A stretch of 38,440 nucleotides of DNA, taken from assembly GCA_021803215.1 (NCBI GenBank), contig JAJZLV010000016.1:1-38440 (forward strand). The letters are read 5' to 3'. The stretch comes from Actinomycetes bacterium. Lineage in GTDB: Bacteria; Actinomycetota; Acidimicrobiia; Acidimicrobiales; Bog-793. Under the pieces are notes generated by a model. That model did no database searches. It was not told where the DNA came from and saw only the letters and a list, made by a program, of their open reading frames with translations. Below are positions 16,005 through 24,144 of the stretch, piece after piece; position 1 is the stretch's first letter, and every line of letters begins with the position of its first letter. The position numbers and the translations under genes are program-made.

Positions 16005-17147
16005 TCAGCCGGCTACGACTTCCTCACGGGCGAGGGCCGGCTCGAGCTGCTCGGGGGGACGCAGCTTGGAGCTCCACTTCTGCTCCACCTTGCCGTAGCG
16101 CCAGAAGGCGACAGCGCCGGCCCAGGTGAGGATGAACAGGCCGACGATGAAAAAGCCGGCAGTGTTGACGTTGAAGCCGGACATGGCCTGCCAGAAGGCG
16201 CCGTGCAGGTGGAGCTCCGCCGGGATGAGCCCGAGCACCTCCACCGTGCCGATGAAAAAGCAGATGGCCACCGAGAGGGCGGTGATGGCGAGGTTGTAAT
16301 AGACCTTGCGGACCGGGTTGAAAAAGGCCCACCCGTAGGCGAAGTTCATGAAGCAGCCGTCGAGGGTGTCCATGAGGGCCATGCCGGCCGTGAAGAGGAT
16401 CGGCAGGCACATGATCGAGTACCACGGCAGGCCGTTCGAGGCGAGAAGGGCCGTCGTGGCGAGAAGGGCGACTTCGGTGGCGGTGTCGAAGCCGAGGCCG
16501 AACAGGACCCCGACGGGGTACATCTGCCACTCCTTGGTGATGGCCTTCATCCACCTGCCGAAGAAGCGGTAGAAAAAGCCCCGGTTCTCGAGCTGGCGCT
16601 CGAGCTCCGCCTCGTCGTACTCGCCGTGGCGCATCGAGCGGAAGACCTTCACGATCCCGAGAAGGATCACGATGTTCATGACGGCGATCAGGTACAAGAA
16701 GGCAGCCGAGACGCTCGTGCCGAAGACGCCCCCGAATTGCTCGAGAGCTGACCTCCCGTGCGAGACGGCTCCGTAGACGACCTTCTCCGCCACGACGATC
16801 CCGGCCCCGATCGCCACGACGATCGAGGAGTGGCCGAGGGAGAAGAAGTAGCCGACGCTGAGGGGCCGCCGCCCATCGCTCAGCAGCTTTCGCGTCGTGT
16901 TGTCGATGGCGGAGATGTGGTCGGCGTCGAAGGCGTGACGGAGCCCGAGGGTGTAGGCGAGCACGGCCACCCCGATCCCGAGGCCCTTGTAGTGGGCCGG
17001 GATGACAAAGGCGAAGAAGATGCCGAAGCCGACGATGTGGAGCAGGAGGATGCTGGCGAACATGAGCCTGGTTCGCAGCCACTGCGCAGGCGTGAGAGAG
17101 TCACGGAGCTCCCGCAGCTTTGCTAGGGCCATCTTGGCCTTGGCCAT
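16005..17147 (-). CDS. Nickel/cobalt permease, NiCoT family
   Basis: 380-residue secondary transporter for Ni2+ and/or Co2+ with about eight helices. The signature RHAFDADHI (residues 70-78, H-x4-DH in helix 2) is required for metal transport in characterised members such as HoxN, NixA and NhlF. LGFDTATEVALL and the later MALMDTLDG segment are further family motifs. ATG 17147 is chosen because AGAGAGGA lies seven bases upstream; the frame remains open far beyond it without family similarity. Metal preference cannot be decided. A near-perfect palindrome 30 bases upstream suggests control by a metal-responsive repressor. Confidence 0.95.
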   Translation of the reverse strand: MAKAKMALAKLRELRDSLTPAQWLRTRLMFASILLLHIVGFGIFFAFVIPAHYKGLGIGVAVLAYTLGLRHAFDADHISAIDNTTRKLLSDGRRPLSVGYFFSLGHSSIVVAIGAGIVVAEKVVYGAVSHGRSALEQFGGVFGTSVSAAFLYLIAVMNIVILLGIVKVFRSMRHGEYDEAELERQLENRGFFYRFFGRWMKAITKEWQMYPVGVLFGLGFDTATEVALLATTALLASNGLPWYSIMCLPILFTAGMALMDTLDGCFMNFAYGWAFFNPVRKVYYNLAITALSVAICFFIGTVEVLGLIPAELHLHGAFWQAMSGFNVNTAGFFIVGLFILTWAGAVAFWRYGKVEQKWSSKLRPPEQLEPALAREEVVAG

Positions 17148-17176
17148 GCGCAAGTCCTCTCTTCCCGGAGCGCGCC

Positions 17177-17205
17177 AGCTTACTGCGTCCAGCTCGCAGT
17201 TAGCT
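17177..17205 (-). promoter_or_regulatory. Palindrome upstream of the nickel/cobalt permease
   Basis: AGCTTACTGCG (17177-17187), a seven-base spacer, then CGCAGTTAGCT (17195-17205): 10 of 11 positions pair. It lies 30-58 bases before the start at 17147, where a repressor would block transcription. It matches neither the NikR nor the Nur consensus as I know them. No cobalamin riboswitch is visible. Confidence 0.55.
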
Positions 17206-17237
17206 GCTGGAGGCGGGGCGCCGCCGGCGGCGGTGTA

Positions 17238-17255
17238 CGCTACTGATAAGTAGCG
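17238..17255. promoter_or_regulatory. Second palindrome in the divergent gap
   Basis: CGCTACT-GATA-AGTAGCG, perfect 7-bp arms with a four-base spacer, 20 bases before the ATG at 17275 on the plus strand. It shares the core TACTG with the first palindrome. It could be an operator for the plus-strand gene or, in RNA, a hairpin in its leader. Confidence 0.45.
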
Positions 17256-17274
17256 AGCCGGGGAGGCCGTCGAG

Positions 17275-17886
17275 ATGGGCGAGTCGCGGGCCGCCAAGCG
17301 GCGGCCGCGGGGCGAGGAGCCGACCAGTTGCGCCGAGCGGCTGGCCGACGTGGCGGGGAAGCTCGGCCGGCGCCGGTATGTCGTCGCCCTCGGTGCAAGG
17401 GCTTGGCTCCAGGCCGCCGGCCTCGAGGTTGAGCTGGCCGCCGGGCAGCGGCCGGATCGGCCGCCGCCGGCCGAACGGGCCATCTTGCTCGAGAGGAGCA
17501 AGCTCGGCCTGGAGGCGGTCGGGTCGCTCCGGCTCGACTGGGTCGCTCCCGACAAGGCGGCCGGCCTCGAGCTCTCGGGGCTGAGTCTTCCCGGCGACTG
17601 CTGGAACGGCGCCGGGGCGCTGACGGAGCGGAACGTCCTTCTTCTCCACGCCGGCATCCGGCGAGCCAGGCGAGGCGGGGCCGGCGAGGTCTTCTTCCTC
17701 TCCGAGCCGGCGCTGCTCGCCGCCCTGATCCGCTCCTGCTCGCTCTTGCGCCTCGATCGCTCCCGCCCGGCCCCGAGCGGTCTCGCCTGGGCGGCCGCCA
17801 CGCTCCTGCCGGGGCGACGGGTGAGAGGCTTCGAGGCGGTGCTGCTCGAAGGCGCCGGCCTCGAGCGGCTGGCACTGTTCCTCTGA
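17275..17886 (+). CDS. Unknown protein divergent from the nickel/cobalt permease
   Basis: 203 residues, not recognised. Basic, Arg-rich start, then alternating hydrophobic and charged segments with no clear membrane helix and no obvious catalytic motif; two cysteines (SCSLL and PGDCWNG regions) and one near the N-terminus. ATG 17275 has GGGGAGG at a suitable distance, which favours this strand over the overlapping opposite frame. The divergent position and shared palindromes raise the possibility of a role in metal homeostasis, but that is inference only. Confidence 0.6.
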   Translation: MGESRAAKRRPRGEEPTSCAERLADVAGKLGRRRYVVALGARAWLQAAGLEVELAAGQRPDRPPPAERAILLERSKLGLEAVGSLRLDWVAPDKAAGLELSGLSLPGDCWNGAGALTERNVLLLHAGIRRARRGGAGEVFFLSEPALLAALIRSCSLLRLDRSRPAPSGLAWAAATLLPGRRVRGFEAVLLEGAGLERLALFL

Positions 17887-17900
17887 GCCTTTCGGCTCAG
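17883..17900. terminator. Bidirectional hairpin between convergent genes
   Basis: CTGAGCC-TTTC-GGCTCAG, a perfect 7-bp stem containing the stop codons of both flanking genes (17884-17886 plus strand, 17897-17899 minus strand). No U-run follows on either side, so termination efficiency is uncertain. Confidence 0.5.
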
Positions 17901-18226
17901 TCGCTCTCCCACCACTCGAGGAAGGTCACCAGCCCACCGTCTTGCCAGACCTGCAGGCCGCAACCGGGCGGGAGGTCCTCGGTCGCCGGGGCGGCGAAGA
18001 GGACGAGGCCGTCACCCGGTGGCCGATCACCGGAGAGGAGCAGGCGGAGAAGGACGACCCGGTCCGTCACCTCGGCCACGAGCCGCTCGGCGCCCTCATC
18101 GTCGAGAAGGACGAGACGGCGAGTGCGCAGCTCGCGCCCGAGCCGGTCGACCCTCTCTTCCAGCCTGGCCAGCCGGGCAGCCAGCCCCCCGTTTGCCTCT
18201 TCGCTCTCGCCGCGCTGCTCGTCCAT
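17897..18226 (-). CDS. Small acidic protein with N-terminal coiled coil, unknown
   Basis: 109 residues, not recognised. Residues 14-45 (LAARLARLEERVDRLGRELR) form a heptad-like helix suited to dimerisation, followed by a compact region ending in GGLVTFLEWWESD. ATG 18226 is preceded by GAGAGGA. A TACCCT box at 18303-18308 on the minus strand may be its -10. It is convergent with the previous gene and transcribed in the same direction as kdpC, from which it is separated by 152 bases. Confidence 0.65.
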   Translation of the reverse strand: MDEQRGESEEANGGLAARLARLEERVDRLGRELRTRRLVLLDDEGAERLVAEVTDRVVLLRLLLSGDRPPGDGLVLFAAPATEDLPPGCGLQVWQDGGLVTFLEWWESD

Positions 18227-18378
18227 CGCCCCGTCCTCTCACTGTCAGAAGGAGGGCCCGAGGCCGATAGCGGTCGGGGGCGCCGCCTCCCGACGAGGCT
18301 TCAGGGTAAATGGGGGGTGTTCGCCGGGGCCGGCGGCCCGAGCTCGATCCGGGAACGGTCGGCTCGCCCCCGTCCAAC

Positions 18379-18942
18379 TCAGGGCGCCTTTGTCGCCGAC
18401 TCGAGGTGGGCGAGCGACTGGTTGAGCCGCAGGACGTTCACGTAGGGCGATCCGAGGAAGCTCCAGTAGGGCCCGACGACATGGCTGGTGACGAGGCGCC
18501 GGACAGCCGAGACGGAGAGGTGGTTCGCCTTTGCCACCGCCGCAACCTGGACGTAGGCCGAGTGCGGGCTGATGTCGGGGTCGACGCCGCTTCCCGAACC
18601 GGTCACGAGCTCGTTGGTCGGCTTGATCCCCTCCTTCTCGAGGCGGCGGACCTGGGCCCGGGCGAAGTCGAGCAGCAGCTTCGACTTCGGGCCGTAGTTC
18701 TGCGAGCCCGTTGCCGAAGGGTTGTCGGTGTCGGGGCGTCCCTGGAACCACCTCGGCCCGTTCCAGTGCTGGCCTATGAGGCTCGAGCCCAGGTAGCCCC
18801 GGGGCGCGGCCACGAGGTCACCGCTTGCCTGGTGGCTGAAGAAGGCCTGCCCGATCCCGGTGATCAAGAAGGGATAGGCGAGTCCGAGCAGGACGAAGAA
18901 GATCACGGACGCAACGACGGCCCGCCGCAGGTGGACGAGCAT
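18379..18942 (-). CDS. kdpC: Potassium-transporting ATPase KdpC subunit
   Basis: 187 residues. KdpC is the single-pass accessory subunit of the KdpFABC K+ pump and is needed for assembly and ATP binding. A single N-terminal helix (about residues 9-31) is followed by the extracytoplasmic domain with GSSLIGQHW, WFQGRPD, NPSATGSQNYGP and the closing VNVLRLNQSL, all KdpC hallmarks. ATG 18942 overlaps the kdpB stop (TGATG) and has GAGGTGG six bases upstream; the GTG nine bases further up is less likely. Confidence 0.96.
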   Translation of the reverse strand: MLVHLRRAVVASVIFFVLLGLAYPFLITGIGQAFFSHQASGDLVAAPRGYLGSSLIGQHWNGPRWFQGRPDTDNPSATGSQNYGPKSKLLLDFARAQVRRLEKEGIKPTNELVTGSGSGVDPDISPHSAYVQVAAVAKANHLSVSAVRRLVTSHVVGPYWSFLGSPYVNVLRLNQSLAHLESATKAP

Positions 18943-21011
18943 CAGTACCACCTCACTGCTGTCAGGAAGAGGTCGATCAACTTGATGAAGGCGAAGGGGG
19001 CGATGAGGCCGCCGACTCCGTAGATGAGGACGTTCCGCCGGAGGATCTGAGCGGCGCTCATCGCCCTGAAGCGCACCCCGCGCAGGGCGAGGGGGATGAG
19101 GGCGATGATCACCAGGGCGTTGAAGATGACAGCCGAGAGCACGGCGCTCGTCGGCGAGTGGAGCCCCATGATGTTGAGCGCCTTCAACTGGGGGTAGGCG
19201 GCGACGAAGAGCGCCGGGATGATGGCGAAGTACTTGGCGACGTCGTTCGCGATGGAAAAGGTGGTGAGCGCTCCTCGTGTGATGAGGAGCTGCTTCCCGA
19301 TCTCGACGATGTCGAGCAGCTTGGTCGGGTTCGAGTCGAGGTCGACCATGTTCCCAGCCTCCTTGGCGGCGGTCGTGCCCGAGTTCATCGCCACCCCGAC
19401 ATCGGCCTGGGCGAGGGCCGGGGCGTCGTTGGTCCCGTCACCCGTCATGGCGACGAGCTTCCCGCCCTCCTGCTCGTGCTTGATGAGGGCCAGCTTCGCC
19501 TGCGGCGTCGCCTCGGCGAGGAAGTCGTCGACCCCGGCCTCGGAGGCGATGGCCGCCGCCGTGAGGGGGTTGTCGCCGGTGATCATGACCGTGCGGATCC
19601 CGAGGGACCGCATCTGGTCGAAGCGCTCCCGGATGCCCTCCTTCACGACGTCCTTCAGCTCGATGACGCCGAGGATCTTCGAGCCGTCGGCCACCGCCAG
19701 TGGCGTCGAGCCCGCGCGGGAGGTTGACTCGACGATCGTGTCGAGATCGGGCGGCACCGCCCCTCCCTGCTCGACCACCCAGCGCTTCACGGCCTCGGCG
19801 GCGCCCTTTCTGATCTTGCGACCGTCGAAGTCGAGGCCCGACATCCTCGTGGTCGCCGTGAAAGGGATGAAGAGGTGCTCGGCCCCGAGCTCGCGCTCTC
19901 TTATGTTGAAGCGCTCCTTCGCCAGCACGACGACCGAGCGGCCCTCGGGGGTCTCGTCGGCGAGCGAGGCGAGCTGAGAAGCGTCTGCCAGCTCCTCCTC
20001 GCCGGTGTCCCCGACGGGTATGAAGCGCGAGGCCATCCGGTTCCCGAGGGTGATCGTGCCCGTCTTGTCGAGCAGCAGGGTCTGGGTGTCGCCGGCTGCC
20101 TCGACCGCCCGGCCGCTCATGGCGAGGACGTTTCGCTGCACCAGGCGGTCCATGCCGGCGATTCCTATGGCGGAGAGGAGGGCGCCGATCGTCGTCGGGA
20201 TGAGACAGACGAGAAGGGCGACGAGGATGACGACCGAGACGTTGGCGCCGGCGTAGTGGCCGAAGGGCTCGAGAGCCACCACCACCGGCAGGAAGATGAT
20301 GGTGAGGGCCGCCAGGAGGATCGTGAGGGCGATCTCGTTCGGCGTCTTCTGCCGGCTGGCGCCCTCTACGAGCGAGATCATCCGGTCCATGAACGTCTGG
20401 CCGCGCTCGGCCGTGATCTGGACGACGATGCGGTCCGACAAGACCTTGGTGCCACCGGTGACGGCCGAGCGGTCGCCGCCCGACTCGCGGATGACAGGAG
20501 CCGACTCGCCTGTGATGGCGGACTCGTCGACCGAGGCGATGCCCTCGATGATCTCCCCGTCCGAGGGGACGAGATCTCCTGCCTCGCAGACGACGAGGTC
20601 CCCCTTGGCGAGAGAGGCGGCAGGCACCCGCTCCTCGCCCCGGCCCGGCAGCAGCTTTCGCGCCTCGGTCTCAGAGCGCATCTTCCGGAGCGTGTCGGCT
20701 TGGGCGCGCCCGCGGCCCTCTGCCACCGCCTCGGCGAAGTTGGCGAAGACGACCGTGAGGAACAGCCAGCCCGTGATCGACCAGTCGAAGAGGCCCGGGT
20801 GGACGATCGACTCGACCAGGGTGACAACGGTCCCGACGAGGACCACGAACATCACCGGGTTGCGCACCTGCACGCGGGGGTCGAGCTTCTTGAAGGCCTG
20901 ACCGGCCGCCGGGACGATGATCTCCGGGTCGAACAGCCCGCGGGACCGGGCCACTCCCCTCGCCAGCTCTTTGGACTTCGGCGCCGGGCCGGCCGCCACG
21001 ACCCGGTCCAT
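18942..21011 (-). CDS. kdpB: Potassium-transporting P-type ATPase KdpB subunit
   Basis: 689 residues, the normal size. Catalytic P-type ATPase subunit that hydrolyses ATP while K+ enters through KdpA. The phosphorylation motif DKTGT has its Asp at 315; the actuator motif TGES is at 167-170; [16 protein letters not shown] provides the hinge. All residues required for activity that I can check are intact. ATG 21011 overlaps the kdpA stop by one base (TGATG), and the stop overlaps kdpC in the same way, so subunit synthesis is probably coupled. Confidence 0.98.
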   Translation of the reverse strand: MDRVVAAGPAPKSKELARGVARSRGLFDPEIIVPAAGQAFKKLDPRVQVRNPVMFVVLVGTVVTLVESIVHPGLFDWSITGWLFLTVVFANFAEAVAEGRGRAQADTLRKMRSETEARKLLPGRGEERVPAASLAKGDLVVCEAGDLVPSDGEIIEGIASVDESAITGESAPVIRESGGDRSAVTGGTKVLSDRIVVQITAERGQTFMDRMISLVEGASRQKTPNEIALTILLAALTIIFLPVVVALEPFGHYAGANVSVVILVALLVCLIPTTIGALLSAIGIAGMDRLVQRNVLAMSGRAVEAAGDTQTLLLDKTGTITLGNRMASRFIPVGDTGEEELADASQLASLADETPEGRSVVVLAKERFNIRERELGAEHLFIPFTATTRMSGLDFDGRKIRKGAAEAVKRWVVEQGGAVPPDLDTIVESTSRAGSTPLAVADGSKILGVIELKDVVKEGIRERFDQMRSLGIRTVMITGDNPLTAAAIASEAGVDDFLAEATPQAKLALIKHEQEGGKLVAMTGDGTNDAPALAQADVGVAMNSGTTAAKEAGNMVDLDSNPTKLLDIVEIGKQLLITRGALTTFSIANDVAKYFAIIPALFVAAYPQLKALNIMGLHSPTSAVLSAVIFNALVIIALIPLALRGVRFRAMSAAQILRRNVLIYGVGGLIAPFAFIKLIDLFLTAVRWY

Positions 21012-22702
21012 CAGAAGAACCTCCCGTGAATCAGCTGCTCGACGATCGGACCGAGCGAGACGGCGGGGAAGAAGGTGAGCGCCCCGATGATGATGATGAC
21101 GCCGATGACGAGGCCGGTGAAAAGCGGCGTGTCGGTGCGGAAGGTCCCGGCCGAAGCCGCCACGACCTGCTTGCCGGCGAGGACTCCGGCAAGAGCCAGG
21201 ACCGGCACGATGATGGCGAACCGGCCGAGCAGCATGGCGATGGCGCCCGAGATGTTGTAAAAGGCCGTGTTGCCGTTCAGGCCGGCAAAGGCCGAGCCGT
21301 TGTTGTTGCCCTGCGACGTGAAGGCGTAGAGGATCTCGGTGAAGCCGTGCGGGCCGGCATTGAGGGCCCCGGCCCGGCCGGCCGGCAGGGCCGAGGCGAT
21401 CGCCGTCAGGACGATGACGGTGATCGGCATCACGAGGGCCGCGAGAGCCGCCAGCTTCACCTCCCGCGACTGGATCTTCTTCCCGAGGTACTCCGGTGTT
21501 CGCCCCACCATGAGCCCGCCCAGGAAGACGGCGATGATGGCGAAGACCAAGATGGTGTAGAGGCCGCTTCCGACCCCGCCCGGCGTCACCTCGCCGAGCA
21601 TCATCCCCGAGAGGAGCATCATCCCGCCGATCGGGGTGTAGGAGTCGTTCGCCGAGTCGACGCTCCCGGTCGAGGTCTGGGTCGAGACGATGTTGTAGAG
21701 GGTCGACTGCGAGTAGCCGAAGCGGGACTCCTTTCCTTCCATGTTGCCGCCCGGCTGGTGCTTCACCCCGGCAGCTGCCACCGCAGGGTTGCCCTGCGAC
21801 TCGGCGTAGGTGGCGACGCCGAGCCAGACGCCGAAGAGGATGGTCATGGCCGCCAGCAGTGCCACTCCCTGGCGGACATTCCCCACCATCTTGCCGAAGG
21901 TGTAGGTGAGCGAGATCGGGATCGTGAGGATGAGGAAGACCGAGATGAAGTTCGTGAGGCCGGTCGGGTTCTCGAACGGCATCGCCCCGTTGGCGTTGTA
22001 GCTTCCGCCACCGTTCGTGCCGAGCTGCTTTATCACCTCCTGGGAGGCGAAGGGGCCCCGGGGGATCACCTGGTGGACGCCGTTCAGAGCGTCATGGACA
22101 GAGACCGGCCCGGCCAGGGTCTGGATGGCGCCCTCGGCGACGAAGATGACGGCGAAGACGATCGATATCGGAAGCAGGACGTAGTAGATGCCCCGGACGA
22201 GGTCGACCCAGAAGTTGCCGATCGTGGAGGACTCCCGGCGGACGAGGCCGCGGACGAGGGCGATGGCGACCGCGATGCCGACCGAGGCGCTCACGAAGTT
22301 CTGCACGGCGAGCGCCCCCATCTGGGAGAGGTAGGACATGGTCGACTCGCCGGAGTAGTTCTGCCAGTTGGTGTTCGTTACGAACGAGACAGCGGTGTTC
22401 CACGAGAGGGCCGGCGCCACGGCTCCGAGGTGCGCCGGGTTGCCCGGCAGGCTCCCTTGCAGGCGGAACATCCCGTAGAGCAGGAGGATCGCCACGCCCG
22501 AGTAGACGATGAGCGCCCCGGCGTAGCGCTGCCAGCTCTGCTCCCGCTGCGGGTCGACGCCGAGCAGGCGGTAGGTCGGGCGCTCGAGCCAGCCGAGGAA
22601 GCTCACCCGTCCCTCGTAGACGGCGGCCATGTAGGAGCCGAGGAAGCGCCAGGTGAGGGCGAGGCAGGCGACGAGCAAGAGGATGGTGAGAAAGAAGTTC
22701 AT
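21011..22702 (-). CDS. kdpA: Potassium-transporting ATPase KdpA subunit
   Basis: 563 residues, about ten transmembrane helices; the K+-selective channel-like subunit of KdpFABC. Selectivity-filter loops are visible: [34 protein letters not shown] and [14 protein letters not shown], each with the Gly/Asn-rich core typical of KdpA. ATG 22702 is preferred over the GTG nine bases upstream, because it overlaps the kdpF stop as TGATG and gives the canonical short N-terminus [10 protein letters not shown]. Confidence 0.98.
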   Translation of the reverse strand: MNFFLTILLLVACLALTWRFLGSYMAAVYEGRVSFLGWLERPTYRLLGVDPQREQSWQRYAGALIVYSGVAILLLYGMFRLQGSLPGNPAHLGAVAPALSWNTAVSFVTNTNWQNYSGESTMSYLSQMGALAVQNFVSASVGIAVAIALVRGLVRRESSTIGNFWVDLVRGIYYVLLPISIVFAVIFVAEGAIQTLAGPVSVHDALNGVHQVIPRGPFASQEVIKQLGTNGGGSYNANGAMPFENPTGLTNFISVFLILTIPISLTYTFGKMVGNVRQGVALLAAMTILFGVWLGVATYAESQGNPAVAAAGVKHQPGGNMEGKESRFGYSQSTLYNIVSTQTSTGSVDSANDSYTPIGGMMLLSGMMLGEVTPGGVGSGLYTILVFAIIAVFLGGLMVGRTPEYLGKKIQSREVKLAALAALVMPITVIVLTAIASALPAGRAGALNAGPHGFTEILYAFTSQGNNNGSAFAGLNGNTAFYNISGAIAMLLGRFAIIVPVLALAGVLAGKQVVAASAGTFRTDTPLFTGLVIGVIIIIGALTFFPAVSLGPIVEQLIHGRFF

Positions 22703-22791
22703 CAGAACCACTCGGCCTTGAACATCGCCACGCCGAGGTAGGCGAAGAGCACGACCGAGAGGGCCAGGAGTATCCCGTCGGTGATGCTCAT
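22702..22791 (-). CDS. kdpF: KdpF stabilising subunit
   Basis: 29 residues read directly from the minus strand: a single hydrophobic helix (about residues 6-22) starting MSITDGILLALS and ending FKAEWF. KdpF is a lipid-like peptide that stabilises the KdpABC complex. The C-terminal KAEWF matches the usual K-P/A-E-x-F end of KdpF. The stop shares one base with the kdpA start; the ATG overlaps the stop of a second small reading frame upstream (ATGA). Confidence 0.93.
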   Translation of the reverse strand: MSITDGILLALSVVLFAYLGVAMFKAEWF

Positions 22792-22871
22792 ACGTGCTCC
22801 AGCGCCCGCACGAGGCCGAGCATCAAGAGGACGAAAAGGAGCGTTCCGAGAACGGCGAAGAGGTCAGCCAT
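22791..22871 (-). CDS. 27-codon-scale membrane microprotein upstream of kdpF
   Basis: ATG at 22869-22871 opens a frame of 26-27 codons (minus strand) ending TGA, with the stop overlapping the kdpF start as ATGA; the three-base overlaps through kdpC follow the same logic. The peptide starts MADLFAVLGTLLF, forms one hydrophobic helix and ends RALEHV, so it is polar at both ends and KdpF-like in size and topology. GGAAGG lies about nine bases before the ATG. This suggests a second small subunit or regulator of the Kdp complex. Similar short frames in front of kdpF may exist in other actinobacteria; I could not check. Not experimentally known to me. Confidence 0.65.
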
Positions 22872-22894
22872 GCGCCAGAGCCTTCCGGCCCCTC

Positions 22895-22943
22895 GCGTCG
22901 CCGTGGCGTCAAAAAGCCGTCCAGAGCGTCAATTCCGCGTCAA
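22895..22943 (-). promoter_or_regulatory. Paired direct repeats, candidate KdpE operator
   Basis: Plus-strand GCGTCAA occurs at 22906, 22926 and 22937, and an imperfect copy GCGTCGC at 22895. Start-to-start distances are 11, 20 and 11, so the repeats form two pairs with one-helical-turn spacing, the layout used by OmpR-family dimers. On the minus strand each perfect copy reads TTGACGC, so one of them may also serve as a -35. They lie 24-72 bases upstream of the microprotein start and after the KdpD-half stop. Confidence 0.5.
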
Positions 22944-22962
22944 CGGGGACTCGTCTCCCGGC

Positions 22963-24111
22963 TCAGTCCTCGCTGGCCCGGTTGGCGAGCGCCCTCGGCT
23001 CACGGCGGGCGATCACGTGTACGTCGACGTCGCAGTCCGATGCGAGGCGGATCACCTTCGAGACGATCGAGCCTCTCGTCAGCTCCTCGAGCCGGCTCCG
23101 CCGGCTCGAGCCGAGCACCACCTGGGTGATCTGGTGGGTCAAGGCGTACTCCATGAGAGCCCGAGCCGTGTCGTCGCCCTCTATCTCCCTCCACTCGGCC
23201 CCGAGCGCCGAGGCCAGCCGGCGCAGCTCGGAGAGTCTGGCGTCGTCACGGCGGGAGGACTCCGAGGAGGTGACGTGGACGACGTAGAGGTCTCCTTTCA
23301 CCCGGGCCGCCAGCCGGGCGGCGCGGCGCATGACGCCTCCGGTGCCCTCCGTGGCGTCGACCGCCACCATGATGCGCTCTGTCACGTCCCAGATCTGCCT
23401 CTGGTGGCGGGCTGCCAGCCGCTCTATCAGGTGCTCGTCGACCTCGTCTGCGACGAAGCGCAAGGTGAGCTCTCTGAGGGCGGTGAGGTTGTCGGTCGAG
23501 AAGAAGTTGTTGAGGGCGTCCGGCACCTTGTCGGGCGGGTAGATGTTGCCGTGGGCCATCCGGCGCCGCAGCTGCTCGGGCGACGAGTCGATCAGCTCCA
23601 GCTGGTCGGCTCGCCGGACCACCCAGTCCGGCACCCGCTCGCGCACCCTGGCGCCGGTCATCTGCTCGACGGCGTCGGCGATGGACTCGATGTGCTGCAC
23701 GTTCACCGTCGAGATGACCGAGATGCCGGCGTCGAGGATCTCGAGCACGTCCTCCCAGCGCTTCTCGTGCGCCCCTTCCTCGGGTACGTTCGTGTGGGCC
23801 AGCTCGTCGATGAGGGCCACATCGGGATGGCGGGCGATCACCGCTGCCGTGTCCATCTCCTCGAAGACCGAGCCGTGGTAGGCGACCTTCTTCCGAGCCA
23901 GCACCTCGAGGTCGCCGATGGCAGCCGCCGTGTAGGGGCGCTCGTGCGGCTCGACGAAGCCGACCACTACGTCAGAGCCGCGCTCGGCCCGGCGCTTGCC
24001 CTCGTCCAGCATGGCGACGGTCTTGCCGACGCCGGCCGAGGCGCCGATGTATATCCGGAACCTGCCGGCTGGCTCCACAGCCTCGGTCAGCTGAATCGTC
24101 TCATCGGCCAT
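22963..24111 (-). CDS. kdpD: KdpD sensor half (KdpD domain plus USP domain, no kinase)
   Basis: 382 residues holding only the cytoplasmic N-terminal half of KdpD. Residues 17-230 are the KdpD domain with Walker A GASAGVGKT (23-31) and Walker B VALIDELAHTN; residues about 250-375 are a universal-stress-protein domain ending VDVHVIAR. The transmembrane, HisKA and HATPase parts are absent and are encoded by the divergent gene at 24145. ATG 24111 is supported by the conserved beginning and a GAAGG upstream. A stop codon closes the frame cleanly, with no sign of decay. It heads the minus-strand kdp operon. Naming it kdpD is a convention; it is a half protein. Confidence 0.93.
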   Translation of the reverse strand: MADETIQLTEAVEPAGRFRIYIGASAGVGKTVAMLDEGKRRAERGSDVVVGFVEPHERPYTAAAIGDLEVLARKKVAYHGSVFEEMDTAAVIARHPDVALIDELAHTNVPEEGAHEKRWEDVLEILDAGISVISTVNVQHIESIADAVEQMTGARVRERVPDWVVRRADQLELIDSSPEQLRRRMAHGNIYPPDKVPDALNNFFSTDNLTALRELTLRFVADEVDEHLIERLAARHQRQIWDVTERIMVAVDATEGTGGVMRRAARLAARVKGDLYVVHVTSSESSRRDDARLSELRRLASALGAEWREIEGDDTARALMEYALTHQITQVVLGSSRRSRLEELTRGSIVSKVIRLASDCDVDVHVIARREPRALANRASED

Positions 24112-24144
24112 GGGCGTAACCTTCGCGTCGAGGTGTACCCCCAC

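Noticed and set aside
17148-17274. Cobalamin riboswitch upstream of the nickel/cobalt permease
   Set aside because: The gap is only 127 bases and lacks a B12-box-like sequence; palindromes explain the visible structure.
22870-24144. Upstream extension of the kinase-half frame on the plus strand
   Set aside because: It is antisense to the sensor half and shows no family similarity.
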